Origin: Lentibacter algarum
Lineage (GTDB): Bacteria; Pseudomonadota; Alphaproteobacteria; Rhodobacterales; Rhodobacteraceae
Direction: 5' to 3'
Assembly: GCF_040580765.1 (NCBI RefSeq)
Contig: NZ_CP158687.1
Span: 1,860,001 to 1,924,000 of the forward strand
Length of the DNA: 64,000 nucleotides
In this document: piece after piece, positions 47,024-56,933 of the stretch
Numbering within the stretch: the first letter of the stretch is position 1
Layout: every line of letters begins with the position of its first letter
Notes under the pieces: generated by a model
Database searches by the model: none
What the model was told of the DNA's origin: nothing
Seen by the model: only the letters and a program-made list of their open reading frames with translations
Made by a program: the position numbers and the translations under genes

Positions 47024-47098
47024 CTCCCCCTTGCCCCGCCCCTAAGGCTGGCCTAGAACCGACCTCGAATTTGCATGAGACGCATAAAGGACGAGGCA

Positions 47099-48613
47099 AT
47101 GCTGGATCTGGCCTATGAAACACCGCAGCCCAAAGTGATCGCGGGCGCGAAATACGACTGGGAACTTGTGATCGGCATGGAAGTCCATGCGCAGGTCAGC
47201 TCCAAGTCAAAGCTGTTTTCTGGCGCTTCAACGCTGTTTGGTGCCGAGCCAAACTCTAACGTAGCCTTTGTTGACGCTGCCATGCCTGGCATGTTGCCTG
47301 TCATCAACGAGTTCTGCGTCGAACAGGCCGTGCGCACGGGCCTTGGCCTAAAGGCCGAAATTCACCTCAAATCAGCGTTTGACCGCAAAAACTATTTCTA
47401 CCCAGATTTGCCGCAAGGCTATCAGATCAGCCAACTCTATGAGCCCATCGTGGGTGAAGGCGAGATCCTTGTGGATATGGCCCCTGGTGTGGCCCGTCTT
47501 GTGCGCGTCGAGCGCATTCACCTTGAGCAAGATGCAGGCAAATCGATCCACGACATGGATCCGAACATGTCTTTCGTCGATCTCAACCGCACAGGCGTTG
47601 CGCTGATGGAAATCGTCTCGCGCCCAGATATTCGCAGCCCAGAAGAGGCCGCCGCCTATGTCGTCAAGCTGCGTCAGATTCTACGCTACCTCGGCACATG
47701 CGATGGCAACATGCAAAACGGAAACCTGCGCGCCGATGTCAACGTATCGGTCTGCCGCGCAGGTCAGCATGAAAAATACATGGCAACGCAAGACTTCAGC
47801 CACCTCGGCACCCGCTGTGAAATCAAAAACATGAACTCGATGCGTTTCATCCAGCAAGCGATCGACTATGAAGCGCGTCGCCAGATCAAAATCCTTGAAG
47901 AAGACGGAGAAGTCACACAAGAAACGCGCCTCTACGATCCAGACAAAGGCGAAACACGCTCCATGCGCTCCAAAGAAGAAGCGCATGATTACCGCTACTT
48001 CCCTGATCCAGACTTGATGCCGCTTGAGATTGAGCAATCATGGGTCGATGAGATCGCTGCCTCCCTGCCCGAGCTGCCAGACGCGAAACGCGCACGCTTT
48101 ATGTCAGACTATGGCCTTACAGAATATGACGCTTCGGTGCTCACAGCCGAAGTTCAAAACGCAACCTACTTTGAAGAGGTGGCCGCAGGCCGCGACGGCA
48201 AAACAGCCGCAAATTGGGTTATCAACGAGCTCTTTGGTCGCCTCAAAAAAGATGAAGACAAAGACATCAGCGAAAGCCCTGTCTCGCCTGCCCAACTCGG
48301 CGGGATCATCGACCTGATCGCAGCCGACACGATATCGGGAAAAATTGCCAAAGACCTCTTCGAGATCGTCTATACCGAAGGCGGCGACCCCGCCGAAATC
48401 GTTGAGACCCGCGGCATGAAGCAGGTCACAGACACAGGCGCCATCGAGACCGCACTGGACGAGATCATCGCGGCCAACCCCGCTCAGGTCGAAAAGGCAC
48501 GCGAAAACCCTAAGCTCGCAGGCTGGTTTGTTGGTCAGGTCATGAAAGCCACAGGCGGCAAGGCAAACCCAAAGGCTGTGAACGATTTGGTCCAAGCCAA
48601 GCTGGGCGGCTGA
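47099..48613 (+). CDS. gatB: GatB, Asp-tRNA(Asn)/Glu-tRNA(Gln) amidotransferase subunit B
   Basis: Subunit of the GatCAB complex that amidates misacylated Glu-tRNA(Gln) (and Asp-tRNA(Asn)). It has 504 aa from ATG 47099 with AAGGACG upstream. The N-terminal kinase-like catalytic part has [48 protein letters not shown] and [27 protein letters not shown], then [18 protein letters not shown]. The C-terminal YqeY-like tRNA tail ends [12 protein letters not shown]. gatA and gatC are not in the window. Confidence 0.97.
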   Translation: MLDLAYETPQPKVIAGAKYDWELVIGMEVHAQVSSKSKLFSGASTLFGAEPNSNVAFVDAAMPGMLPVINEFCVEQAVRTGLGLKAEIHLKSAFDRKNYFYPDLPQGYQISQLYEPIVGEGEILVDMAPGVARLVRVERIHLEQDAGKSIHDMDPNMSFVDLNRTGVALMEIVSRPDIRSPEEAAAYVVKLRQILRYLGTCDGNMQNGNLRADVNVSVCRAGQHEKYMATQDFSHLGTRCEIKNMNSMRFIQQAIDYEARRQIKILEEDGEVTQETRLYDPDKGETRSMRSKEEAHDYRYFPDPDLMPLEIEQSWVDEIAASLPELPDAKRARFMSDYGLTEYDASVLTAEVQNATYFEEVAAGRDGKTAANWVINELFGRLKKDEDKDISESPVSPAQLGGIIDLIAADTISGKIAKDLFEIVYTEGGDPAEIVETRGMKQVTDTGAIETALDEIIAANPAQVEKARENPKLAGWFVGQVMKATGGKANPKAVNDLVQAKLGG

Positions 48614-48621
48614 GCCCGACA

Positions 48622-49098
48622 ATGACCAAGCCGTTTATCTCCGAGCCAATGGTCGTGCGCCCAGAGTGGATCGACTTTAATGGGCATCTCAATATGGCCT
48701 ATTACAATGTCCTCATGGATTTGGGCGTTGACGCACTCTGGCACGAGATCGGCTTTGGTGGTGACTATCTCACTCGGACAGGTCACACGACCTACTCCGC
48801 CGAATATCACATGCACTACATACGCGAAGTTCACGAGGGAGACCGTTTGCGCGCAACCTTCCAAGTACTTGATATGAATGACAAGTCTATCCACTTCTGC
48901 CAAGAACTCATCCATGAGGATGGGTGGGTGTCTGCTGGCGGAGAAGGGATGTGCCTGCACATTGACCAATCAGGTCCAAGGGTCGCGTCCATGCCCGCAG
49001 ATATTCTTGAGACATTCAAGACGATGCGCGCAGCGCACGCCAAACTCCCCATCCCAAGCTTCGTTGGTCGCCCTATGGGCATCCGCCACAAGAGCTAA
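48622..49098 (+). CDS. Hotdog-fold thioesterase
   Basis: A 158-aa acyl-CoA thioesterase of the 4-hydroxybenzoyl-CoA/YbgC type. The characteristic segment VRPEWIDFNGHLNMAYYNVLMDLGVDALW, with Asp and His in DFNGH, precedes YHMHYIREVHEGDRLRATFQVLD. Such enzymes accept short to medium acyl-CoAs; in roseobacters similar proteins occur in carnitine/betainyl-CoA breakdown, but no such genes are near. It follows gatB by eight bases and may be cotranscribed. Confidence 0.85.
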   Translation: MTKPFISEPMVVRPEWIDFNGHLNMAYYNVLMDLGVDALWHEIGFGGDYLTRTGHTTYSAEYHMHYIREVHEGDRLRATFQVLDMNDKSIHFCQELIHEDGWVSAGGEGMCLHIDQSGPRVASMPADILETFKTMRAAHAKLPIPSFVGRPMGIRHKS

Positions 49099-49176
49099 AC
49101 AAATACAAATAATGGAAACTGCCGCGTGTGCCTGTTAGGGTCAAGCCGCGTCATGAGCTGCAAAAAGGGTTACAAA

Positions 49177-49545
49177 GTGTACGAATACAAAGTTATCTCC
49201 GCACCACGCAAAGGCCTCAAGGCCAAAGGCATCAAGTCACATGAAGACCGTTTTGCCAATTCTCTTCAAGAGCTTATGAATTCAAAAGCACACGAAGGTT
49301 GGGAGTTTGTGCGCGCTGAAACTTTGCCAAGCGAAGAGCGTTCAGGATTTAGATCCACGAATGTGGTTTACCGCTCTGTGCTCGTCTTTCGCAAAAAAGT
49401 CCAAGAGGCCGCCGAAGAATTTACACCCGCGCCCCCGCCTGTATGGGAAGACACTGCGCCCTCACAGTTCTTTGAGACCCTGCCCGAGCCCGTCGAAGCC
49501 GAGTCTTTAGATGACGATCAGGACAGTTCCAAAGCCAACGCGTGA
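49177..49545 (+). CDS. DUF4177 domain protein
   Basis: A 122-aa protein. I start at GTG 49177 (YEYKVISAPRKGLKAKGIKSHEDRFANSLQELMNSKAHEGWEFVRAETLP), the usual DUF4177 beginning, with AAGGG seven bases upstream; ATG 49153 is an alternative. The conserved part is the first 75 residues. The tail is acidic and proline-rich and probably disordered. Function is unknown. Its last 28 bases overlap the end of bolA on the other strand. Confidence 0.85.
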   Translation: MYEYKVISAPRKGLKAKGIKSHEDRFANSLQELMNSKAHEGWEFVRAETLPSEERSGFRSTNVVYRSVLVFRKKVQEAAEEFTPAPPPVWEDTAPSQFFETLPEPVEAESLDDDQDSSKANA

Positions 49546-49769
49546 ATCTGTTCGTTGAGTGGCCCTAAAGCCGCATGCACAGCACGGTGACGCGCAACTC
49601 GGCTCATCGCCTCAAAGCCAGCCGCCTTCATTCGAACTCGAAAGTGACTCTCTCCAGAGCCATCATCGCCAGCATGCCCACTGTGCAAACGCGACTCATT
49701 GATCACATCGAGCGTCTCGGCCTCGAAAGCTGCCGTAAGGGCTTCACGAATTTTTGCTTCCATATTCAT
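49518..49769 (-). CDS. bolA: BolA family protein
   Basis: An 83-aa BolA-like protein (MNMEAKIREALTAAFEAETLDVINESRLHSGHAGDDGSGESHFRVRMKAAGF). The invariant His in RLHSGH and the later VARHRAVHAAL are the residues used with monothiol glutaredoxins for Fe-S cluster binding or transfer. The class (SHFRV... in place of TH(F/Y)xxxVVS) fits alphaproteobacterial BolA. It lies next to the J-domain gene and cobS, a conserved alphaproteobacterial neighbourhood. Confidence 0.92.
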   Translation of the reverse strand: MNMEAKIREALTAAFEAETLDVINESRLHSGHAGDDGSGESHFRVRMKAAGFEAMSRVARHRAVHAALGPLNEQIHALALELS

Positions 49770-49844
49770 TTTTTACGCTCTTTCCTCTTTCCCCCAGTTT
49801 CAAACACACTAGAGTGCTAAGCCAGTCGCGAAAAGAGAGTTCCC

Positions 49845-50468
49845 ATGCCCAAACACGATCCTTTCGGTTTTGACATGTCTGTGTCATCCGCCAAAAAGAA
49901 AAATCCACGTGGCCGCCGCGGCATGTCTGGCGCGTCAGAAACCTCTACACGCCAGTGTGAGCACGCAGGCTGCGAAGAAGCCGGCAAGTTCCGCGCGCCC
50001 CGTGCGCCTGATGTGCTCGATGAATATCTATGGTTCTGCAAAGAGCACATTCGCGAGTATAATCTGAAGTGGAACTTCTTTGACGGCACAACAGAAGCCG
50101 AAATGAACGCTCAGATGTCCAAGGATAAAGTCTGGGAGCGCGAAACCAAGCCGATCGGAGATCCTGAGGCCCGCGCATGGGCACGCCTCGGTATCGAAGA
50201 TCCTCATCAGGTGCTTGGCGCAAACGCGACAAAGAACCCGGGCAAAGGCGGCGGCGGCTCACGCCGTTTGCCACCAACAGAGCGACGCGCCATCGAGATC
50301 TTGGAAGCCAAAGACCATTGGTCCAAGGCCGAGATTCGCAAGGCTTACAAAAAGCTCATCAAAGTGCTTCACCCCGATATGAACGGCGGCGACCGCTCTC
50401 AAGAAGAGCAGCTCCAAGAAGTCGTATGGGCGTGGGATCAGATCAACGTGAGCCGCAGCTTCAAGTGA
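49845..50468 (+). CDS. J-domain protein
   Basis: A 207-aa DnaJ-like co-chaperone. The J-domain is at the C-terminus: RRAIEILEAKDHWSKAEIRKAYKKLIKVLHPDMNGGDRSQEEQLQEVVWAWDQI, with the invariant HPD. The N-terminal part has cysteine pairs (RQCEHAGCEE, WFCKEH) that may bind metal. It would recruit Hsp70 to a specific client; bolA beside it and cobS downstream are the usual neighbours in alphaproteobacteria, though no mechanistic link is known to me. Its end overlaps the convergent membrane protein gene by eight bases. Confidence 0.9.
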   Translation: MPKHDPFGFDMSVSSAKKKNPRGRRGMSGASETSTRQCEHAGCEEAGKFRAPRAPDVLDEYLWFCKEHIREYNLKWNFFDGTTEAEMNAQMSKDKVWERETKPIGDPEARAWARLGIEDPHQVLGANATKNPGKGGGGSRRLPPTERRAIEILEAKDHWSKAEIRKAYKKLIKVLHPDMNGGDRSQEEQLQEVVWAWDQINVSRSFK

Positions 50469-50892
50469 AGCGGCGGCGCAGCCTGCCCGCTGACCAGTGC
50501 AAGCCGGCGCAGAGCGCAATCCACAAGAGCGCAAAAGGCGTGAGAAAGTGAAGCGTCAGCCAGAGGGTGACGAGGCCTAGGTTGTAAAGTGGCAAAGCCA
50601 TGAAACCAGCAAGATAGGCTGCCAGGACGGTCGCCATCAAAAAAGCAACAAACGACACCACCACCCCGCGCCAGCCCTCGCGCCCCATCAGCGGACCGAG
50701 TAAAAAGCCCGCCAGCCCCGCGCTAAAGACGGCAGCCACAACAAAGACGGGCGCCTCAAGGTGTCTTGTGACCATATTCCCAAAGCCGATCAGACTGCCC
50801 ACTGAGACAAGCCCCCCTGCCGCCCCCACGCCAGCTGCCATAGCCCCTCGCAGCTTCCAGTTCTGCTTTCTCATAAGTTCGATACCGTCCAT
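50461..50892 (-). CDS. Four-helix membrane protein, function unknown
   Basis: A 143-aa integral membrane protein from ATG 50892, with AGGAGAGC upstream. Four hydrophobic segments are evident: GAMAAGVGAAGGLVSVGSLIG, PVFVVAAVFSAGLAGFLLGPL, GVVVSFVAFLMATVLAAYLAGF and LVTLWLTLHFLTPFALLWIALCAG. The N-terminus is short and basic and the C-terminus RLRRRFT is positive, so both ends are likely cytoplasmic. No family was recognised. It follows msrB on the same strand after a terminator. Confidence 0.75.
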   Translation of the reverse strand: MDGIELMRKQNWKLRGAMAAGVGAAGGLVSVGSLIGFGNMVTRHLEAPVFVVAAVFSAGLAGFLLGPLMGREGWRGVVVSFVAFLMATVLAAYLAGFMALPLYNLGLVTLWLTLHFLTPFALLWIALCAGLHWSAGRLRRRFT

Positions 50893-50920
50893 ATCTGCTC
50901 TCCTTGTCTTGTCTCCCTGA

Positions 50921-50957
50921 TAAAACAAGAAACGCCCCGCAGCTTTTGCGAGGCGTT
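50921..50957 (-). terminator. Intrinsic terminator of msrB
   Basis: On the minus strand AACGCCTCGCA / TGCGGGGCGTT (one mismatch) form a stem followed by TCTTGTTTT. It lies between the msrB stop and the downstream membrane-protein gene. Confidence 0.8.
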
Positions 50958-50983
50958 TGTGCAGATTTTACACAATTTCAGTG

Positions 50984-51451
50984 TCAGGCGGCCTTAAAGA
51001 CCAAGCTCACTCCATTGAGACAATGCCGCTTGCCTGTCGGCTTTGGTCCATCATCAAATATATGGCCAAAGTGGCTGCCACAGCGGCGGCAGTGACATTC
51101 GGTGCGCGGATAGATCATCTTATAGTCTGTCTTGGTTTCAATCGCTTCGGGAAGCGCTTTGTAAAAGCTCGGCCAGCCAGTGCCACTGTCATATTTATGC
51201 GCTGAACTATAAACAGGAAGGTCACAGCCGCGGCAATGATACATGCCTGCATCATAGACTTTATCGAGAGGCGAAGACCCAGCACGCTCTGTGCCCTCTT
51301 GGCGCATCACCTTGTATTGCAAGGGCGTGAGCATTGCGCGCCACTCTGCATCGCTGCGCCTGATGTCAAACTCTTTTGAAGCCGCCGCACGCACAAACGG
51401 CAGTCCCGCAGCTGCGCCAAGCGCTGTGACCATAAACAACCGTCTTTTCAT
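50984..51451 (-). CDS. msrB: MsrB, methionine-R-sulfoxide reductase, exported form
   Basis: Reduces methionine-R-sulfoxide in oxidised proteins. It has 155 aa from ATG 51451, with GAAGGAG nine bases upstream. Two zinc CxxC pairs are present (YHCRGCDLPVY and CHCRRCGSHFGHIFDDG), GTGWPSFY is conserved, and the catalytic Cys is in GKRHCLNGVSLVF. Unusually for a stand-alone cytoplasmic MsrB, the N-terminus MKRRLFMVTALGAAAGLPFVRAAA is a signal peptide, so it should protect periplasmic proteins. Roseobacters often carry such a form. Confidence 0.93.
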   Translation of the reverse strand: MKRRLFMVTALGAAAGLPFVRAAASKEFDIRRSDAEWRAMLTPLQYKVMRQEGTERAGSSPLDKVYDAGMYHCRGCDLPVYSSAHKYDSGTGWPSFYKALPEAIETKTDYKMIYPRTECHCRRCGSHFGHIFDDGPKPTGKRHCLNGVSLVFKAA

Positions 51452-51675
51452 AACGCACTGCTCCTTCGCATATTCACGTCTATCATACGTCAAACCCAAT
51501 CACTTGGCAGCTCAAGCCTGCGCACCTTCGCGTGAACACCTCGTAACACACCCCCATAGAGCCAGCTCTCCCAATTCCGTATTCCAGAGTGGCAATCTTC
51601 TGGCTTGGCCTTGCCCTCGCCCCGAAATTGTTGCACCACAACTACAACATTTTCGAGATATGAAGGAATCCGGCT

Positions 51676-52662
51676 ATGGCGGACGGTATGATCGACATTA
51701 ACGCAAAACCAACCGAGAAACTTTCTGTGCGTGATGTCTTCGGCATCGACACCGATATGACTGTGCCCGCCTTCGCTGAGCGCACCTCACGCGTGCCTGA
51801 CATGGACAGCACCTACAAGTTTGACCCAGACACAACGCTGGCGATCCTTGCAGGCTTTTCTCACAATCGCCGCGTAATGATCCAAGGCTACCACGGCACA
51901 GGTAAATCCACCCACATCGAACAAGTCGCAAGCCAGCTCAACTGGCCTTGTGTGCGCGTGAACCTCGACAGCCACATCTCCCGTATCGACCTGATTGGCA
52001 AAGACGCCATCAAGCTGCGCGATGGCAAGCAAGTCACCGAGTTTCAGGAAGGTATTCTGCCGTGGGCGCTGCGCAACCCGACAGCCATCGTCTTTGACGA
52101 ATATGATGCTGGCCGCGCTGATGTCATGTTCGTGATCCAGCGGGTTCTGGAAGTGGATGGGAAGCTGACACTGCTTGACCAAAACGAAGTTATCACACCC
52201 AATCCATACTTCCGCCTCTTCGCCACCGCCAACACTGTTGGTCTCGGCGACACGACAGGCCTCTACCACGGCACACAGCAGATCAACCAAGGCCAGATGG
52301 ACCGTTGGTCGCTTGTCGCCACGCTGAACTATCTCTCGATCGATGCTGAAACCCAGATCATCTTGGCCAAAAACCCGCATTACAACACGGATGCTGGCCG
52401 CAAAACCATCAAGCACATGGTTCAAGTCGCAGATCTCACCCGCACGGCCTTTATGAACGGTGACCTGTCCACGGTCATGTCGCCACGCACCGTAATCGCA
52501 TGGGCTCAGAACGCAGAGATTTTCCGCAATGTCGGCTATGCCTTCCGCCTGACGTTCCTCAATAAATGTGACGAACTTGAGCGCCAAACGGTTGCAGAGT
52601 TCTACCAGCGCTTGTTTGATGAAGAGCTGCCAGAAAGTGCTGCAAGCGTAAGCTTGGGCTAA
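51676..52662 (+). CDS. cobS: CobS, aerobic cobaltochelatase subunit
   Basis: AAA+ ATPase subunit of the CobNST cobaltochelatase that inserts cobalt into hydrogenobyrinic acid a,c-diamide in aerobic B12 synthesis, 328 aa. Walker [16 protein letters not shown] lies at about residues 73-87, Walker B is [20 protein letters not shown], and sensor-type segments follow. The start has GAAGGAATC upstream. cobT follows after nine bases. cobN is not in the window. The 224-base gap before it shows no recognisable B12 riboswitch. Confidence 0.96.
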   Translation: MADGMIDINAKPTEKLSVRDVFGIDTDMTVPAFAERTSRVPDMDSTYKFDPDTTLAILAGFSHNRRVMIQGYHGTGKSTHIEQVASQLNWPCVRVNLDSHISRIDLIGKDAIKLRDGKQVTEFQEGILPWALRNPTAIVFDEYDAGRADVMFVIQRVLEVDGKLTLLDQNEVITPNPYFRLFATANTVGLGDTTGLYHGTQQINQGQMDRWSLVATLNYLSIDAETQIILAKNPHYNTDAGRKTIKHMVQVADLTRTAFMNGDLSTVMSPRTVIAWAQNAEIFRNVGYAFRLTFLNKCDELERQTVAEFYQRLFDEELPESAASVSLG

Positions 52663-52671
52663 GCACAAGAG

Positions 52672-54549
52672 ATGTCAAAGCCATCCGATAACCCAGCAGA
52701 TCCTTTCAAAAAAGCCCTCGCCGAGGCCACTAAAGTCTTGGCGAACGACTCCGATCTGACGGTCAGCTATTCGGTCGATCCTTCTGGCATGTCGGGCGAC
52801 ACAATGCGGCTGCCGCAAGTCTCCCGCCGCATGACCCGCGATGAAGTCTTGCTCGCTCGCGGTACAGCGGATGCTTTGGCCCTCAAACATAAGTATCACG
52901 ACACAGCCACCCATGCCCGCTACGCTCCTGCAGGCGACTTGGCTCGCGAAATTTACGAAGCGATGGAAACCGCGCGCTGCGAAGCGATGGGCGCGCGCGA
53001 TATGCCGGGGACGGCAGGCAACATTGATGCCAAGATCGCCGAAGACGCCCGTCGCGCAGGCTATGCCGAAATAACCGACCGCGCCGACGCCTCCCTCGCG
53101 ACAGCCGCAGGCTACCTCGTACGCCACCTCGCCACAGGGCGCGATTTGCCTGCAGGCGCGCGCAATGTGATGGAGCTTTGGCAAGGCTTCATGGAAGAAC
53201 AAGCCGGCGACGCGCTCGAAGACGTCTCAGAACGCCTCGCAAGCCAGCAGGATTTTGCCCGCTTCGCCCGCCGTGTCATCTCAGATCTTGGCTATGCCGA
53301 CCAGCTTGGCGATGATCCAGACGCCCCCGATGAGGAAAGCGACGAAAGTCAGGACGAAGCAGAGCAAGACGAGGATCAGCCAGATAGCACGGGGCAGGAC
53401 GACGCCCAAGAGGATGAGTCCGAGGCCAGCCCAGAGCAATCCCAAGAAGAGACCCAAGACGCTGCCGAGGCGCAAGTCTCGATGGATGAGATGGCCGATG
53501 AAGAGCTTGGCGATGAGGCAGATATGCCTGATGGCGAAGCCCCACTTGAGCCGCCGCCCCCACAGCCAAGCTCAGATGCAGACCCCAACTATCTGGTCTA
53601 TGACGCGAGCAACGACGAAGAAATTCTCGCCGAAGAGCTTGCCGAGCCCGCCGAGCTCGAACGCCTGCGCGCTTATCTCGACCAACAGCTTGAGCCGCTG
53701 AAAGGCGCTGTCAGCCGTCTCGCAAACAAGCTTCAGCGCCGCTTGCAGGCGCAACAAAATCGCTCTTGGTCCTTTGACGAGGAAGAAGGCATCCTCGATG
53801 CTGGTCGCTTGGCACGGGTCATCTCAAACCCAACAACACCGCTCAGCTTCAAAGTCGAGCAAGACACCGAATTCCGCGACACTGTTGTGACGCTGCTGAT
53901 AGACAATTCAGGCTCCATGCGCGGCCGCCCGATCTCAATTGCAGCTATATGTGCTGACGTTCTCGCCCGCACGCTTGAACGCTGCTCTGTGAAAGTCGAA
54001 ATTCTAGGGTTCACCACGCGCGCTTGGAAAGGCGGGCTCGCACGCGAAAAATGGCTTGCTGACGGCCGTCCCCAACAGCCAGGCCGCCTCAATGACCTGC
54101 GCCATATCATCTACAAGCACGCCGACAGCCCTTGGCGCCGCTCGCGCGACAACTTGGGTCTGATGATGAAAGAAGGCCTCCTCAAAGAAAACATCGACGG
54201 TGAAGCCCTCGAATGGGCGCACCGCCGCATGTCTCGCCGCTCAGAGGCGCGTAAAATCCTCATGGTGATTTCCGATGGCGCGCCAGTGGATGACTCCACT
54301 CTGTCAGTCAATCCCGCGAACTACCTCGAGAAACACCTGCGCGATGTCATTGCCATGGTCGAGAAAAAACGCGCAGTCGAACTGCTCGCAATCGGCATCG
54401 GCCATGATGTCACGCGCTATTATAACCGCGCGGTGACCATCACAGATGTAGAGCAGCTTGCCGGTGCCATGACAGAACAGCTCGCCTCCCTCTTTGATAC
54501 GGACCCGCGTGCACGTGCGCGCTTCCTCGGCATCAAGCGCGCCAGCTAG
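52672..54549 (+). CDS. cobT: CobT, aerobic cobaltochelatase subunit
   Basis: VWA-domain subunit that forms a chaperone-like complex with CobS and acts on CobN, 625 aa. The N-terminal part carries [35 protein letters not shown] long acidic, low-complexity linker occupies about residues 220-305. The C-terminal VWA domain has the metal-ion site [17 protein letters not shown] near residue 410 and [12 protein letters not shown]. Length, linker and ending fit CobT of alphaproteobacteria. Confidence 0.96.
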   Translation: MSKPSDNPADPFKKALAEATKVLANDSDLTVSYSVDPSGMSGDTMRLPQVSRRMTRDEVLLARGTADALALKHKYHDTATHARYAPAGDLAREIYEAMETARCEAMGARDMPGTAGNIDAKIAEDARRAGYAEITDRADASLATAAGYLVRHLATGRDLPAGARNVMELWQGFMEEQAGDALEDVSERLASQQDFARFARRVISDLGYADQLGDDPDAPDEESDESQDEAEQDEDQPDSTGQDDAQEDESEASPEQSQEETQDAAEAQVSMDEMADEELGDEADMPDGEAPLEPPPPQPSSDADPNYLVYDASNDEEILAEELAEPAELERLRAYLDQQLEPLKGAVSRLANKLQRRLQAQQNRSWSFDEEEGILDAGRLARVISNPTTPLSFKVEQDTEFRDTVVTLLIDNSGSMRGRPISIAAICADVLARTLERCSVKVEILGFTTRAWKGGLAREKWLADGRPQQPGRLNDLRHIIYKHADSPWRRSRDNLGLMMKEGLLKENIDGEALEWAHRRMSRRSEARKILMVISDGAPVDDSTLSVNPANYLEKHLRDVIAMVEKKRAVELLAIGIGHDVTRYYNRAVTITDVEQLAGAMTEQLASLFDTDPRARARFLGIKRAS

Positions 54550-54557
54550 GCTCAGGT

Positions 54558-54579
54558 CCGACACCGTATCGGGTTTTTT
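54558..54579 (+). terminator. Weak terminator-like hairpin after cobT
   Basis: CCGA, a seven-base loop and TCGG, followed by G and six T residues, shortly after the cobT stop. The stem is short. Confidence 0.45.
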
Positions 54580-54590
54580 CTGTCCCAAAT

Positions 54591-54614
54591 ATCCTCGTGG
54601 CTCACGAGGAGGAT
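54591..54614. repeat. Hairpin in the cobT-aminopeptidase gap
   Basis: Inverted repeat CCTCGTG / CACGAGG with a three-base loop, extended imperfectly by ATCC and AGGAT. No T-run follows. It may be a short dispersed palindrome or an RNA-stability element. Confidence 0.4.
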
Positions 54615-54715
54615 GGCCGTATCGTCGGTCTGATTTTGCATCGCAAAATTCGATCCCGCCTCTTCCCCCACGCGGCGTTCCCCCTTAGTCTCTCTCACAA
54701 GTTGGGAGACAAATT

Positions 54716-56518
54716 ATGTTCCAAAGTTTTGAAAACCGCGCCGATCCAAGTCAGGGAAAGATCCGCCTGACGGAGCTTCGCAACCGCATGACCAAAGAAA
54801 GTGTCGTAGGCTTTCTCGTACCCCGTGCCGATGCCCACCAAGGTGAATATTGTGCGCCCCATGATGAGCGCTTGTCTTGGCTCACAGGCTTTACAGGCTC
54901 TGCCGGCTTTGCTGCCGTCCTCAAGGACAGCGCGGGGGTCTTCATCGACGGCCGCTATCGCACACAAGTCAAAGAGCAGGTCGATCTGGCTGTCTTTACG
55001 CCTGTGCCATGGCCCGAAACTGCGCTTAAAGACTGGCTTGCCCAAGAGCTGCCCCAAGGCGGGGTCATCGCCTATGATCCGTGGCTCCACGTCGCGAGTG
55101 AAATCGAAGACCTCGAGGCAAGCCTCGCCAAAAAAGGGTTCAGCTTTCGCGCCAGTGCCAACCTTGTTGACAAAATATGGCCTGATCAGCCCGCGCCGCC
55201 GCTTGGGCCGATCGCGCCCTACCCCGAAGCACTTGCAGGCGAGGCACATGCTTCGAAACGGGCCAGACTTGCCAAAGCCCTACGCGCTACGGGCCAGTCC
55301 GCCGCCGTGATCACCCTGCCCGATTCTATCGCATGGCTACTCAACATCCGCGGCAGCGATATTCCACGCAATCCCGTGCCGCATGCCTTCGCCATTCTCT
55401 TTGACACGGGTCACGTGACGCTTTTTGCCGATCCAAAGAAAATAGACGACATGTTGCGCGCCCACCTCGGCCCAGAAATCAAACTACGGCCAACCTCGGC
55501 GCTCGAGCCAACGCTCCATTCCCTCCAAGGCACTGTGCGCGTCGATCGCAAAACCGCACCCATTAAAGTCGTCCAAGAGCTTGCCGAGGGCAACGCAATC
55601 CTGTCGTGGGGCGACGATCCCTGCATTCTGCCCAAAGCTTGCAAAACATCTGCCGAAATTGAGGGTACTCAAGAGGCGCATCTGCGCGATGCCGCCGCTG
55701 TCGTCGAATTTCTCACATGGTTTGACGCCCAGCCGATCGGCTCGCTCACAGAGATAGATGTGGTCAAACGCCTCGAAGAGGCCCGTTACGCCACCAATGA
55801 TTTGCTTGATATCAGCTTTGAAACCATCGCAGGCACTGGCCCGCACGGCGCCATCATGCACTACCGCGTCACAGAAGAGACAAATGCCCCGCTTAAAGAA
55901 GGCCAGCTACTCGTGTTGGACAGCGGCGGACAGTATATTGACGGCACAACCGACATCACGCGCACATTGCCTATCGGCGCTGTCGGAACCGAAGAAAAGC
56001 GCTGCTTTACGCGTGTCTTGCAAGGCATGATTGCAATCTCTCGGCTGCGTTTCCCCAAAGGGCTCGCAGGCCGCGATCTCGACGCAATCGCGCGCTATCC
56101 ACTCTGGCTCGCCGGACAAGATTTCAATCACGGCACAGGGCATGGCGTCGGGGTTTATCTCTGCGTCCACGAAGGCCCACAAAGGCTCAGCCGCGTTTCC
56201 GATGTGCCGCTTCAAGCTGGTATGATCCTCTCCAACGAGCCTGGGTATTACTGCGAGGGCGCCTTCGGCATCCGGTTGGAAAATCTCATTGTTGTTCAAG
56301 ACGCCCGCACACTTGAGGGCGCCGATCCGCGCCCAATGTTTGACTTCCTGACGCTCACGTATGTGCCGATTGCACGAGCGCTGATTTGCGCAGAGATGCT
56401 CAGTCTTGACGAGCGGAACTGGCTCAATCTTTATCACAAGGCCTGTTATGAGAACATTGCACCAAGGCTTTCCCCCGAGGCTCAAGTGTGGTTAAGTCAC
56501 GCGACCCAAGACATTTGA
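54716..56518 (+). CDS. M24 family Xaa-Pro aminopeptidase
   Basis: A 600-aa aminopeptidase P of the long eukaryotic-like type, which removes N-terminal residues before proline. Two creatinase-type N-terminal domains precede the catalytic pita-bread domain. Metal ligands are visible in LDSGGQYIDGTTDITRT (two Asp), NHGTGHGVGVYLCVHEGP (His), SNEPGYYCEGAFGIRLENLIVV (two Glu). GGGAGAC precedes the ATG. The C-terminus LVRYLTPEAQVW-like segment (ENIAPRLSPEAQVWLSHA) is typical. Confidence 0.94.
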   Translation: MFQSFENRADPSQGKIRLTELRNRMTKESVVGFLVPRADAHQGEYCAPHDERLSWLTGFTGSAGFAAVLKDSAGVFIDGRYRTQVKEQVDLAVFTPVPWPETALKDWLAQELPQGGVIAYDPWLHVASEIEDLEASLAKKGFSFRASANLVDKIWPDQPAPPLGPIAPYPEALAGEAHASKRARLAKALRATGQSAAVITLPDSIAWLLNIRGSDIPRNPVPHAFAILFDTGHVTLFADPKKIDDMLRAHLGPEIKLRPTSALEPTLHSLQGTVRVDRKTAPIKVVQELAEGNAILSWGDDPCILPKACKTSAEIEGTQEAHLRDAAAVVEFLTWFDAQPIGSLTEIDVVKRLEEARYATNDLLDISFETIAGTGPHGAIMHYRVTEETNAPLKEGQLLVLDSGGQYIDGTTDITRTLPIGAVGTEEKRCFTRVLQGMIAISRLRFPKGLAGRDLDAIARYPLWLAGQDFNHGTGHGVGVYLCVHEGPQRLSRVSDVPLQAGMILSNEPGYYCEGAFGIRLENLIVVQDARTLEGADPRPMFDFLTLTYVPIARALICAEMLSLDERNWLNLYHKACYENIAPRLSPEAQVWLSHATQDI

Positions 56519-56578
56519 CATTTTAGTGTAACAGTTTGACGCCATACTGCGCGCAAACGTATCTCAAGGACTGAACAC

Positions 56579-56923
56579 ATGGCCCCCAAAATCACGATCA
56601 CCCGCGCCACTGGCACTTGGGTTGTGCGCGCTGGAGGCGCTGTCTTGGGCGAGAGCAAAAACGCACTAGAGCTGTCAGAAGGCGACTACCCGTCAGTGAT
56701 CTATTTCCCCCGCAGCGATATTGCGACCGCTTTCCTAGATGCCAGCAGTCATACAAGCCATTGCCCGCACAAAGGGGATGCCAGCTACTATTCGATCGTG
56801 ACCAAATCCAAAACGATCGAAAACGCCGTCTGGAGTTACGAAGCCCCACTCGACGCTGTTTCCAAAATCAAAGATCACCTCGCCTTCTACCCATCAGATG
56901 ATGTCACTGTAGAACGAGTCTGA
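56579..56923 (+). CDS. DUF427 family protein
   Basis: A 114-aa small protein with the DUF427 pattern: RATGTWVVRAGGAVLGESKNALELSEGDYPSVIYFPRSDIATAFLDASSHTSHCPHKGDASYYSI, then NAVWSYEAPLDAVSKIKDHLAFYPSDDVTVE. The CPHKGDASYY segment is highly conserved in the family. Function is unknown, though structures show a small beta-rich fold. AAGGACTG precedes the ATG. It follows the aminopeptidase gene. Confidence 0.9.
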   Translation: MAPKITITRATGTWVVRAGGAVLGESKNALELSEGDYPSVIYFPRSDIATAFLDASSHTSHCPHKGDASYYSIVTKSKTIENAVWSYEAPLDAVSKIKDHLAFYPSDDVTVERV

Positions 56924-56933
56924 CCGCCCGCGC

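Noticed and set aside
51452..51675. A cobalamin riboswitch upstream of cobS
   Set aside because: I could not find the conserved B12-box-like core or a plausible switching hairpin in this gap.
51787..52668. A 293-codon open frame antisense to cobS
   Set aside because: It lies wholly opposite a certain gene, has no recognisable domain, and long antisense frames are expected with this codon bias.
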